Assembly: GCA_029298735.1 (NCBI GenBank)
Contig: JANSLP010000318.1
Coordinates: 1 to 36,877 of the forward strand
Origin: Ophiostoma sp. CBS 140.51
Taxonomy: Eukaryota > Ascomycota > Sordariomycetes > Ophiostomatales > Ophiostomataceae
Reading direction: 5' to 3'
DNA: 36,877 nucleotides
Part shown: in pieces, positions 8,983-20,600 of the stretch
Layout of the letters: each line of letters starts with the position of its first letter
How positions within the stretch are numbered: position 1 is the stretch's first letter
Program-made: the position numbers and the translations under genes
Notes under the pieces: model-generated
The model's database searches: none
What the model saw: the letters and a program-made list of their open reading frames with translations, nothing else
Told to the model about the DNA's origin: nothing

Positions 8983-10121
8983 ACGACGGGCTGAGAGTTT
9001 GCAAGATATCGGTTATAGACGACGACAGCGAATAAATTTGGTTTTTGGAACTCGCTTTTTTGTTCATATTTGTTGTTTATACTTCTTGTTCGCTGGGTGG
9101 GTGTTCAAGGAGTTTGCAGAGGCTACATTCTACTCTTGATTCGGGATACTGAGCATACGACGACGGCGTTCTTCTCTTCTACTCTGTAGTTTCAACGTGA
9201 TTATTCTCTGCCAATCTATGTACGAAGTAAATTTTGGTGATATCCTCCTTACATCGTGCCAAATGCCATGTGAAACTCTCTAATTGATATGCATATATCC
9301 GACGAGAGGATGAGTTCGTACTTACCTGCTCGCCTCGCGGCGGCCGAATGGCAGTCGCGGCCGGTGCTGAGCACGTCATTTGCAATACAAATTCCAGTGG
9401 CGAACAGGCATTAGCTCGGTACATTGTTTCGTCTCATGTCTCCTACCAAAATGCATGTACCCACAGCCCGATGAGACAAAAGTTAGCGGGGAAGGTACGG
9501 TGAGTGCCCGCTCTGTGGAACCTTCTGTCCCCCTGCCGCACCTGCCATCCTCCGTGCATCGGATCCAATTGCCGCAACTGGTACCCAGAACTGGTCACAA
9601 AAAATTTGGACAGGGAAGGAACCAACGACCGACCGCCCAACAGTCATCGTTTTTTACTCTGTAAAAAGCACCAGGAACCACTTTCACGAGACATGAAAAG
9701 GCGGTCGGCACGCATCAGTTGCATCTACAGCCAATATCTCTGGATTCGCAATTGCTTCACGAGCACGTCTTGCAGCACAAACTGTATTTTTTCGCTTTTC
9801 AATCTCGGTCTCTCCTACCGCACAGAAAAATCTCCCTAGCCACTGCCTTTTCCCGCCTGCCGTCGTTCGCCCCTTCCCCTCTTTCTTTCAATACTTGCAC
9901 ATCGCTCTTTCCGCCCAGATCAGTTCTTAGCCAATTCGACAAAGGAACTAATCTTCCAAACCCTCTTCAACAAATTTTTAGCAATTGCTCAATTGTCAAT
10001 TGCTTCATCTTCATTTCTCAATCACCACTGGACACAATCACCAACCGATTGTCTAATCGCGAGCATCGATCTTTTTTCCTGCGCCCCGTCTCCGGTCTGC
10101 TTCGCTCGACCCGCCCGCCAG
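8983..10121. other. MSP1 3' region and STR3 upstream region
   Basis: No convincing gene. On the minus strand an ATG-led frame (9424 down) meets a strong donor-like GTAAGTACG close to 9327-9319, but I find no partner exon before MSP1, so it is not called. From about 9830 the plus strand becomes C/T-rich with repeated CAATTG-type words, which fits the STR3 promoter and leader. Confidence 0.5.
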
Positions 10122-10137
10122 TGACTCCTGTGAGTCA
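10122..10137. promoter_or_regulatory. palindromic Gcn4/CPC1-type site upstream of STR3
   Basis: TGACTC-CTGT-GAGTCA is a perfect inverted repeat. Its right half lies in TGAGTCA, the optimal bZIP site of the Gcn4/CPC1/CpcA general amino-acid control regulators. It is 110 bp upstream of the start codon of a methionine-pathway gene, a class known to be under cross-pathway control in fungi. Binding is inferred. Confidence 0.6.
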
Positions 10138-10247
10138 CGCGAGTCCGCGTCTCAACAAAAGAAACATTTAAGAAAAGACAGAAAGTATTTTCGTCTTCGA
10201 CCTCTCATTTTCTTTCACACTCCTATTCCACCATCCCACCACCCACC

Positions 10248-11607
10248 ATGACCGACAAGCCCGTCTCCAAGGCGCTGTCCCGCGTCGACCAGGACGGCCA
10301 CAACCTACCGCCCTCGCCCGCCCCCTCCAGCCCGTCCAACGGCCGCCGACGCTATGCCCTCGCAACCGAGCTGGTCTACACCGAGACCAAGGACCAGCAC
10401 GGCGCCTCCAGCATCCCCATCTACCAGTCGGCCACCTTCAAGCAGACCTCCGCCAGCGGCGGCGGCGAGTACGACTACACACGGTCGGGCAACCCCACCC
10501 GCACCCATCTCGAGCGCCACATGGCCAAGATTATGAATGCCAACCGCGCGCTCGCTGTCGGTTCGGGAATGGGCGCTTTGGACGTGATCACTCGTCTGCT
10601 GTCCCCCGGCGACGAGGTCATTACGGGCGACGACCTGTACGGCGGCACCAACCGTCTCCTAACGTACCTGGCCCGCAAGCAGAACATTATCGTGCACCAT
10701 GTCGACACGACCGATGTCGCTGCTGCTGTCGCCCGCGTTTCGGACAAGACCGCCATGGTTCTTCTCGAGACCCCGACCAACCCCTTGATCAAGATTGTCG
10801 ACATCCCCTCCATTGCCAAGGCTGCCCATGCCGCCAACCCCAAGGCTCTTGTCGTCGTTGACAACACCATGCTTTCGCCCATGCTCGCCAACCCTCTGGA
10901 CATGGGCGCCGACATCACCTACGAGTCCGGCACCAAGTACCTCTCGGGCCACCACGACATTATGGCCGGTGTCATTGCCGTCAACGATGCCAAGCTCGGC
11001 GACGAGCTCTACTTTATGATCAACTCGACGGGTTGCGGTCTGGCACCCAACGATTCTTTCCTGCTCATGCGCGGTGTCAAGACGCTCGCCATCCGCATAG
11101 AGAAGCAGCAGACCAATGCCCAGACGATTGCCGAGTTCTTGGAGGGCCACGGTTTCCGTGTGCGCTACCCCGGTCTCAAGTCGCACCCTCAGTACGACCT
11201 GCACTGGTCAATGGCGCGCGGTGCGGGTGCTGTGCTGTCCTTTGAGACGGGTGACCCGGCGCTGTCGGAGCGCATTGTGGAGGCTACGCGCCTCTGGGGC
11301 ATTTCGGTCAGCTTCGGCTGCGTCAACAGCTTGATCAGCATGCCCTGCCAGATGAGCCACGCGAGTATCGACGCCAAGACGCGCCAGGAGCGCCAGATGC
11401 CTGAGGATATTATCCGCCTGTGTGTCGGTATTGAAGACGTCAACGATCTGATTGACGACCTGCAGCGTGCAGTAAGTTCACCCCTGCCATACCTTACCAT
11501 AGTGTGTCAAGAGCAACCACTAACATCAACAGCTTGTCCAAGCTGGCGCGGTCACCCTGTCCATTGACGGTTTCCAGGCAAACGAGGCTGATCCTGCTCA
11601 GGCATAG
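10248..11607 (+). CDS. STR3: cystathionine beta-lyase (PLP enzyme)
   Basis: This enzyme cleaves cystathionine to homocysteine, pyruvate and ammonia in methionine synthesis (STR3 of yeast, metG of Aspergillus, met-2 of Neurospora). Exon 1 (10248-11471) and exon 2 (11533-11607) flank a 61-nt intron (GTAAGT donor, CTAAC branch, ACAG acceptor); product 432 residues, a normal length. Family marks are SIPIYQSATFKQ, YDYTRSGNPTR (75-85), the PLP-phosphate region SGMGALD (106-112), DDLYGGTNRL, LLETPTNPL, VVDNTML and SGTKYLSGHHD with the Schiff-base lysine at 230. It belongs to the Cys/Met metabolism PLP family; beta-lyase rather than gamma-synthase or gamma-lyase is judged from overall resemblance to fungal STR3/metG proteins. 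The ATG follows a long C/T-rich leader. The palindromic Gcn4-type site upstream suggests amino-acid starvation control. It converges on BST1. Confidence 0.92.
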
Positions 11608-13022
11608 ACGGCGAATATGTCTTTTATGTGATGCTATGTTTTACTATTTATCGGGACTATCCAGCCACTTTTTTTCTTATTTAAGTCTTTTCTTTTGTAT
11701 TCTCGGGTTATTTACTTTGGGCGTTCAAATGGCGGTTTTCGGAATATTTTCCATTGTCATCGTATTTGCATTTACTACTATCATATCATCGTACCAAAAA
11801 CGTCGTTTTAAAGTTTTCTAATTCATACTACGGTTTTCTACATTTTATTTCATATCACAGGGACTCATATTCAAGATAATAAGAAGTTAAACATTAATGA
11901 CTATGATGCTATGCCGTGCTGGCCCGTGTTGGTAGTCTTCCTTTTCCCGCTGCCTGTAAACTTTGTACTTTTTCGTCCCTTCCTCTCTTGTCCCAGTAAG
12001 ATAAGATACAGGCCAACGGCAAACAACAACGGTTCCAATTATGTACATATATGTAATGTATACAAAATTATGAGAGGTAAGGAGGAGAGTGCACGCGATG
12101 GCATCTCTCTAAACACATGCCCCCTTCTAATCCCCTATTCGATAGGGATTGCAATTCTTCATCGCACCAAAACTCACCATCTTTTCTTTCTTTGTATGTC
12201 CCATGCGGTGGATATAAAAGAACAAAACAAAGACAAGACCAAAAATAAAAGACAAACAAAACAACAAAAAAGTATAAAACGTGAAAAAGGCAAATGAAGC
12301 AAAAGAAGCGATCGTGTGGAAGACGACGGTAAAAAGGTAAACAGGAACGAGTGCCGCGACAGAAGACAACCCGAAGACGAGGGTGGAATTTGGTGGCATA
12401 TGAAAGTGTGGAAAGACTAGTCGTCAGGTGTGTCTTCTACACTCGTTCTTCTTCTTTTGAGCCATCGTTCAGTCACGAGACTGGATAAGAGAGTTGAAAA
12501 GCAAGAGAATGTAAACGCCAATGCGCCGGTCCGCCGATATAGAGAAAGAAAAGGAAATAAGCAAAACCTCCTCTTTGCGTCTGGCCGTGGACAGATTAGA
12601 AAAGAAGATATATTAACAAGAAAAAAGCCGGCAATAAGAGAAATGGTAATAATGGAGTATAACGACCGCCATATGCAATACACGAGAACGGGGGTAATAT
12701 TAAGAAAAGGACAGCACAATGAAGATATAATAGAAAATGAAAACCGGACATGCTCGCAGCAGAAAATGGAAGGAACACAGTTCAAATGCAGCAGTCCCCG
12801 GGACACCACGCGCGCTCTGGATGCAGAACAAAACTCGCGACTCTAACCCAATTGCTGACTCCTAAATAAGGCCAGCGAAGTGCACAGAGAAGCAGAGAGG
12901 GGAAGGGAGGTATCATGAAGGTGGCGTGAGAAGATGTGAGCGTAGCATTAGAAAAGATGCCGAAAATGCAGGAAGAATGGAATGTCGCTGAGAAGGAAAG
13001 ACGCAAATGCCCTGGGTCAGTG
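11608..13022. other. intergenic between convergent STR3 and BST1
   Basis: AT-rich 3' regions of both genes. From about 12200 to 12760 the plus strand is A/G-rich. Open frames here are short, have no codon bias and match nothing I recognise. No tRNA or terminator structure is apparent. Confidence 0.6.
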
Positions 13023-16000
13023 TTATGGCGATTTGCCCTGTTTTCTGTCGGTAGGCCCGTTGTCGAAGAGGTCGGTCAATACTGCTCCCGACCAGATGTC
13101 CGAGTCGCCCGTCGAATGCACAGTTACCAGCCACGCCACGACAATGTTAACGAGGTAGTGAATCATGTAGGCGTACGACACGCCGTACACAGCTGCGGAG
13201 ATGGCGACACCAAAGAGCAAGAAGCTCACGACGTACTTTAACCGCGTGGTCACACGGGGCACCATCCGGCCTGTCGTCAGAGTCTCGACCAGGACGATAA
13301 ACGGCATGATGGAGAGCACATTGTGATGCGACGAGAACGGCGTCAGCCAGTGGACAGCCAAATTCCGGATCCAGACGGCCAGAATCGGCAAGTTGATGGG
13401 GAGAATCCACAGCATCAGGATGAGGATGGAGTGGACGTAGTTGTAGAAGTTGTAGTTGACTGTCGACCGGAGATCAGACGCCACGCGCAGGGCCCGCACA
13501 GTGGTCGCAATCTGAACGAGACAGGCGACCAGGTACGCAAACTGATAGGGAATAACCGTGGACACCAGGAAGAGGAGCACAGCCGTGGTGATGACACGGC
13601 GGCGCGGCGTCGACTGGATGAACGCCGGCGAGAAGTACTGCTGCGGCTGCAGTTGGTGAGCCGCTGCCGGCTGCTGTTGCTGGTCGGTTGCGTGGGCAAT
13701 GTGCTGGGGTGCCTGGCGACGGTCGTTGTGACGAACCCAACCAGGACGGTAAACCGCCAGGCTAAAGACCAGGCCAAGAACATTTGTCAAGGCAAGGGCA
13801 GCGTAGTTGATGGCCGTGCACACGCCGATGCAGATGACGCTGATCAGAGGGATCAGGAACCAGTAAAAGGGGTCCTGCGTACCGACAAGAAGGTCGTTCT
13901 TGTGGAAATCAACAACAGCCTCTGTGGCATTCCGCCAGCTCCAGAAACTCGATGATGGCTGGTTGGCCTGTGAGCCTCCAATGGAGAGAGAGAACACGGT
14001 CAAAACAGCCACAACAACGGGGATTGACTTGCGAAGGCACAGGTCCAGACTCTCGGAAAAGGTGATGAAGACACCAGTCTCGTCGTAAACGCGGAACTGC
14101 TTCTGCAGGACGAGCGCGACAATCAGGATGGGGAAGGCCGCAAAGACTGTGCGGTAGCGCATGTACAGTTTGCCCATGCTGCCCATAACGTCGACCGTAA
14201 GGTGCACCTGGATGCTCGAGTTGCAGGTGGGGTCGGTCCAGAACTGGAAGCTGAGGCCCTCCTCAGACGGGGTACGGCGGGTAAGTGGTGGCGGCATGTA
14301 CGGTGCCACGCCGTGGACGCTGACACTGGCCTGGCGCGCGTTGACATAGTACTTGGACTCGAAAGGCTCGGACAAGTACTGGCGGACAAGCGGCGTGAAG
14401 ATCTCAGCCTCCTCGCCGCAGACCTGGTTGCCTATCTCCAAGTGATAGGCCAAAAGGCTGGACACCATGGAGGGAATCTTGATCTCGGTGACCATGGGGC
14501 GGATAGCCGGAAGGCGGAACTTGAGGCCAAAGGCAAGCAGGCTGCGCAGGCCAGTCTCCTTGATGCGATGCGACTGGGAGTTGTCGCTGAACTCGGCGAT
14601 AAGGAAGCCGGGAGAGTGCGCAGTGGCCTTATCAATGACAGCCACAAACTGGTGCTCGGCAATGTGCTCAATATCATACTGCAGGTACGAGAAGGGTGTC
14701 GCCTCCCGTTCTTCGCCGACGGTGAATGGGTAGCGGGAAGAACGCTGCGAGGCGGGCAGGACAATGACATCCGAGGCGGCGTTCTTGCAGGCCAGTCGCG
14801 TCGAGCCGGTGCTCTCGCCCGACAGGTCCATCTTGATAGGGAACACACCAGCCTGGCCCGACTGCAGAGGGAAAACGCTGCAGAAGAGGACCTCCAGCTT
14901 GCCTGCATCGCCTGGCTTGTCGAGCTGCTGGTCGGTCAGCAGCGTGAAGCGCTTGCCAACAGGCGATCCTGGCGGCGGGATAGGGAGAAGGTGGGCCTTG
15001 AGGCGTGGCGAGTCGCCAAAGCTGCGCAGAACGAGGCGCTCACCCTGGGCAATAATGGCGTTCGAGTTGTCCTCAAGAGTCAAGAGCGTCGTGGGCTCCT
15101 TGGAAGGTACATCTCTTTCGGCAATGGACTCCATTCCGGTCAAAAAGTGCTTCTTGAAGACCCGCATGCGCTCGGCGCGAGGTTTCGTCTGCGTCGCGCG
15201 GTGGACATCAACCACGTCGTACAGAGCGCGGGAGATGACTTTGCGGAACTGGTCGCACCACAGAATGGCCTGGTGGTCCATGCTGGTCCAGACGTTGGGG
15301 ATTGTAGTAGTGAAGACGGTGAAACCGTGCGTGTCGGGGACGAGGGACTCGAGGCTTGCATAGTCGGAGGGGACAATGGTGTCGAGGCCACCGCCAGCAA
15401 TGGACACGAGAGTCACATGCCACAGGGGGTTGTTGTTGGCCCATTGCTGGGAGTAGGCACGGCGCCAGTAGTCGTTGATGTCGTCGTAGATCTTGACAAT
15501 CTCGCCGTCGAAAGTTACTGGCGGGCGCGCGTGGGGTGCCGAGAGAGTGACAATGGTGTTGATGGAGTTGGATTGATAGTTGGGCATAATGAGCATGGTG
15601 CGGGCCACAACGCCGCCCATGGAGTGGCCGAGGATAATGACGGAGGTAGGATCGGGAACGTCGGAGTCGCGGGCCGACATACGCGGATCGAGGTAGAGGG
15701 AGAGAATGTAGCGGATGGCTTCGTTGAGGTATTCTGCCTGGTCCAACAGCGTCTGGCCGTGGAAGGCCGTGATGTCCTCATTAAAGTCGACGGTGAAGAA
15801 GTCGAGGCTACGTGCGCCTCCGCGGATGGCGGCTTCGTTATGCTGGACCACATCGTGGAAGTAGTTTGCAGCCTCGGCGGCAATTGGGCGGACCTGCTTG
15901 TAGCTGCCGGCGTTGCCGGGGATAAAGAGGACGGGGATGCCCTTGAGCTGTGCTGCGTTAGCATTTTTCTGATATGGGATGGAAGCTTGAGTTCACTACG

Positions 16001-17150
16001 CATTTTGACATACCCGTACCTTTGAGTCGTCGTCGACGCCCTGCTCTCGATATAAATACAGAGAGTATTTGCTCGCAAAGCGCGTGTGCTCGGTGTCGAA
16101 CTCGCTCAGGTGAGCGTACGACGGGCGCATATAAGACATGCGGCAGCCCTTGGGGTCCAGATCAAACTGTCGCGTGACAAGCGACTTGAGGATAAGGCCC
16201 AATAATACAGCGCCGAGCAGCGAGGCGGAGAGCGTCAAGAAGGTGATGCCCCATGGACTGCGTGCGCGTGGTGGCCGGCGGACAATCGGCCGCTCCGGCC
16301 GCGGCGACTTCTCCATGATGGACTGAGGGATGGTGTTCGACGCAGAAGAGGCGATTGCGTACTTGGGCGCAGGAGAAGCGAAGCCTGTGCTGCTGGTGCT
16401 GATACCGTTGCTCCGGTAGGCGATGCCGCTGCTGCCGCCGGTGCGGCTACCGTCGCTGTCGTCGGGATGGTGGTTCGCGGCGCCGCGGGCGGGCGCATTG
16501 CCTGGCGAGGCAAGCAAAGGGATCGGATTGGCCAGGGTCGCGGCGGATGCAGAGGTCGAGGCAGCGGTCGAGACCGCCGGTGGTGACGAGAGAGAAAAGG
16601 AGGGCGCGAGCGAGGAGGATGTGGGCGATCGCCGGGTCGCAGAGGCGGAGAGAACGGTCGCTGGTGGTGAAAAGGGGATTATTGGCGCCAGGCGAGCCAG
16701 GCCATTCCGCGCCTTCGCGTCGCGATGGGTGGAGGGTGTAGATGTGGACGGGATTGAAGTCGAAGAGGAAGCGCCGTTACGCCTGCTGCGGGCGGACGAC
16801 TGTCGCGAATCGAGGCTGGCCCTGGGCGTCGATGATGTCGAGGGAGAATTCGAGGTCGGATTTGAAGCTGGGCCTGAAGCTGAAGTTGAGCTCGATGGTG
16901 ACTGTCTCAATGGCTGCGGGAGCGGGTCCAGCGCAGGCACAGAGTGTCTCGGATGGCTGCTCTGGGCAGTGTCGAGGCCAGTCAGTGCGCCTGTGGCCGC
17001 GGGAGAGGCGCTGGAGCTCGAAATAGGGGTCGTCGTCCAGCTGGATTTGGCGGCTGCTATGGGCGAGCTTGGCGATGTCAGGACCGCACCATTGGAGGTT
17101 CTGGTAGCGGAATTGTCACCGGCAGAGAAGCCAGAGGCGGGCTTCTGCAT
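13023..17150 (-). CDS. BST1: GPI inositol-deacylase Bst1/PGAP1
   Basis: An ER-membrane lipase-fold enzyme that removes the acyl chain from GPI inositol so that GPI proteins can leave the ER. Exon 1 (17150-16020) and exon 2 (15968-13023) flank a 51-nt intron (GTACGG donor, CAG acceptor). The product is 1358 residues, above the roughly 1000-1200 usual in fungi. An N-terminal anchor lies at about 300-325, followed by FDLDPKGCRMSYMRPSY, then FIPGNAGSYKQVRPIAAEA, nucleophile motif GHSMGG (491-496, Ser493), a probable Asp in GGGLDTIVPSDYA (573) and His in MDHQAILWCDQF (609). The C-terminal third has about seven or more membrane segments. The extra length is a Ser/Thr/Pro/Ala-rich head of about 278 residues. 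An internal ATG at 16316 has the better start context (ATCATGG) and would give 1080 residues, so the true start may be there. A pyrimidine-rich leader precedes 17150. Confidence 0.93.
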
Positions 17151-17264
17151 CTGAGGGGTGGACCTGCAACTCCCGGTCGGTTTGGCTGGCCGCCGTGGGT
17201 GGTGGTGTCGATGGAGAGGGAAGAGGACGAGGAATGGGCGGCGCTGATCGAGGTGGCCGGGGCG

Positions 17265-17600
17265 GATTGGAGAGAGAGAGAAAGGGAGAAGAGGAAAAAA
17301 GGGAGAAAAAGAAGAATGGGAGGGAGAGAGGAGGAGAGACAAGCGAAGAAGCGGAGCGGGAGAAGGGAGGGGGAAACGAGACGAGAAACACACAGAAACA
17401 GAAACAGCAACTCGAAAGACGAAAAAAGAAGGAACGAAACACACAAAAGAGACATAAAGACGAGAGGAGGGAAAGAACCAAGATGGGGAAAATAGCGGAG
17501 GGAAGGAGCGACAGGGAGCGACAGAGAGCGACGAGGAAACAACGAGGAACGAACGACAAGCCAGGTACGGCGGACGAGAAGAAAAAAAAAAGTGAAAATT
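17265..17600. repeat. long purine-rich tract in BST1 leader/promoter
   Basis: The plus strand is overwhelmingly A/G for over 300 nt, with blocks of GA, GGGA and AAGA, giving a C/T-rich transcript leader on the BST1 strand. Pyrimidine-rich leaders are normal in filamentous fungi, but this one is unusually long. A shorter A/G tract occurs at about 18410-18467. Confidence 0.7.
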
Positions 17601-20600
17601 ACTGTTACAAGGGAAGGCGCGACGCTGGGCGCCCTGTAAGAAAGTAGATTTCCCCTGATACAAAGAAAGACCCAGAGAAAGTCGAGCTACCAGCACTCGA
17701 GGGCGACGGCGGCCGCGCTTCGGATTTGGCGGGTGAGCGAGTGACAGGGAAGGGACGAGGTACCACCGACGCGTGGATAGTGTGCTTTCTGGCCCCCCCG
17801 TGCAGTCGCAGCAAGAGGGGGTCTGCAGGAGATTAAAGAGCAGCGCCTTCCCGTTTTGAGCCAACATCTGGTTGGGGCAGCAGCACCGAGGGGCCAGGAA
17901 CATGCTTTAGCGCTCTTGCTCTGTAAGACTTTCTCGCGCCTGCCAAACTGCCAGCCCTGGCACCATCGAAACAAAACATCCTGGCGCCATTGCCCTCGCA
18001 CGAAACAGTAAATTCTCACGACCTGCACCTTCCCCGGATCTCGCTGACGGTGAAAGAAAATAGAGAGGAAAAAGTGTAAGTGTGATACAAGGCAGGCTCG
18101 CAGATTGTGCAATTGGCAGGAGCCGCCCCTGGCTATTGTCTTCACTGCCTTCCTAAATCGTATCAGTGGCCAGTGGAGCAGCCAAAAAGGCAAAAGGTTT
18201 AGTCGAATCTTGCTTTTGAGCTTCCTGTGCCTTTTGTGCTTCTTTTCTTTTAGCTTTTTTCTTCGACAAATCGCCCCTTATCTTCTTTTACCTCTTTGTA
18301 CCGCCCTCGATTTTGCCTCATGCTGCGTCGTTCCCCGCTCGCCATCCAACTGCCTTTTTCGAGCGGTCTCGACCGTCAGCCACAAAGCGTGCGCTAAAAA
18401 GCTGTGAGAAGACAAAAAAGAGGCAGAGGAGACAAAAAGAAAAAAGAAGAAGAAAAAAAGAAAATGGGGCGTTGAACGTGCTTGAACGAGCTCGACGACG
18501 GCGAATCGCAGCACATGGTTTCTGACAGTTTCGAGCTTTCAAAATGCGCCACAGCCACGACGACTGATGACGACGGCGATGCAAGGCCGACTTTCCTCCC
18601 GAGCTCGAGCCAAAAGCCATACCCGAACCAAAAAAAAGAAAAGGAAGCAAGGCAGCTTGTTCTGAAGGCTGTGAAGGCTGGCGCTACTGCAGCACTTGCA
18701 GTGCCTGCAGGCTGCTCGTTTGGTTTTGCCATCGTGTGGGTGGCAGCGTGGGCGCGCGGAGGATGACATTCTCTCGCGGTTCATTGTCTATCTCAGCACA
18801 TCTGAATGCCCAATGGCAGTGCTTGCATACTGGCTGAGATGCGAAGTCTGCTTGGCTGCGGCCCCTTTTTGGTGCGTTTCGGTTCGTCCCTAGAACCACG
18901 GTGGCAATGTTCCAGTTTTTTTTTTCAGTGTCCAGTTTTTTTTTCTTACTGGCTTCATGCTAACGCAGTTTTCTTTTTTCTAGTTTCTCTCTTTTTGTTC
19001 TCCTCCCTGGGCTTCAGTGGAAAAACTCCGGCCTCGTCTCACCGTCTTTGTTGGCAAGCGTCGTCCTTGACCCCATCCATCCCTCTCCGTTTTCTAGACA
19101 GGGCGTCTGGATGTGCGCCCGTCAACCCTGTGGTCGAAGCTGTCCCGTTGTCCGCCAGCTTCTGGCGGTCTTGGCTGTCTGCCGTTCAGACTCGTGGGCG
19201 TGACAAGGCTGGGGCTCTGAGATACAAGCTCAAGGGTGGAGTGTGGACAAGATACAAGATACTTGCCAACAAGAAGTGACTTACGCGGCCAAGCACACTC
19301 GGACTGGAGAAGCATAAACACAAAATGAAACTACATCGAGTAGCGTCCAAGTCAAAACGGCAAAGAAGATCTAGACCTTTTGTCTTGTTGTGTGTCTCGG
19401 TCGGTCCCTTTTTGAGTGCTGTCGTCACCACGTTTTGACATTCAGCCCACGCACCACCAGGCCCAACCCAGCAAGCAGCCCAGAGCATTGCGTGCTCTGT
19501 GGGCTTTTTGACCGCTACACCCATGTCTGCCGGCCTTGACAGGCGAAACGTGCGAAAAAGACTCGACAATGCCACTTCAGCTAGATCCTTGCAAGTAAGA
19601 AAGATACTGATGATTCCTGGGTTGGACGCGCTCTTTCGCTCGCCTTTGCTCTGATTCTCTGACGGCGGCTTTTGACATGTCGTTCATATGTCTTGGATGT
19701 CGTCCCGCCTTGCCTCTTTCTCGCGTGCTAGAAGATAGCACCTCGAACATGCAGCACGGGACGGGGCTTTACCAACCGCTTCTAGCTGCCGTCTTTTGAA
19801 GCTCTCTGACAGCTTGCTCCGGCTTGGCACATGATTTTTGCTATGCGTTGATAAGAGGCAGAGGCCCAGACACAGGCAGAAGGCTGCAGCATCACCCACT
19901 TCGAAACGGTCTAGCACGCTGCAACAAGACACATGACAAGCCCCTGCCACGAACACCTGTGTGCATCTCAGATAAGGCTAGGAAAACGACATCGGCGGTC
20001 CTTGTTTTCTTTTATCAACTTGATGAGATCGAGATGTTTTGCGAAAACAGGAAAGACAAAGCTTTTTATGTGGGGGCCGTGGGATATCAACCAAGCTTTC
20101 AGTCTCATAAGACCGGGACGGCTGGAAAATGCAAAATGCAAGTTTGTTGACGGAATCTTCCATGCCCACGGGCAAAAGGCTCAACGTTCAAGACAAAAGC
20201 TCGAGGCCCTGCATTGAGCCAACCATGGCCAACACAGGAAGAAAGAGAAAGAAAAAAAGAAGAAGAAAAACAATATGTACTCAGGCAAAACGTCTGTGTA
20301 CTCCGTACTTCGTCCACGTTCTTGCACCATCGAGGCCTCATCCGGGTCCAGCACGCCACAGAAATGGCACGATGCCTGAACTGGGTTCGTGGGAAACGCC
20401 TCAACCCGCACTGGTTCGACTGGCTTCGCAGACTACTGCACGAGCATGCACGAGCATGCACAAACAATGCACGAGAAATCTCTAATCACAGACGATAACC
20501 AGAAAACTTGTCAACGTCATCACTTGCTAGCCCCCGCCGACGGTAGCATCCAATGGTGCCATGCCCCTGCCGTGCGTCCATTCTGAGAAATTCTCAGGAT

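Noticed and set aside
12430..12846. 138-codon plus-strand frame in the STR3-BST1 spacer
   Set aside because: A/G-rich with no codon bias or motif; lies in overlapping 3' regions of two convergent genes.
14202..16025. 607-codon plus-strand open frame opposite BST1
   Set aside because: Antisense shadow of BST1; composition reflects the third-position GC bias of the real gene, and no domain is recognisable.
16423..17154. 243-codon plus-strand frame opposite the BST1 head
   Set aside because: Mirror of low-complexity Ser/Pro/Ala codons; no motif and no leader.
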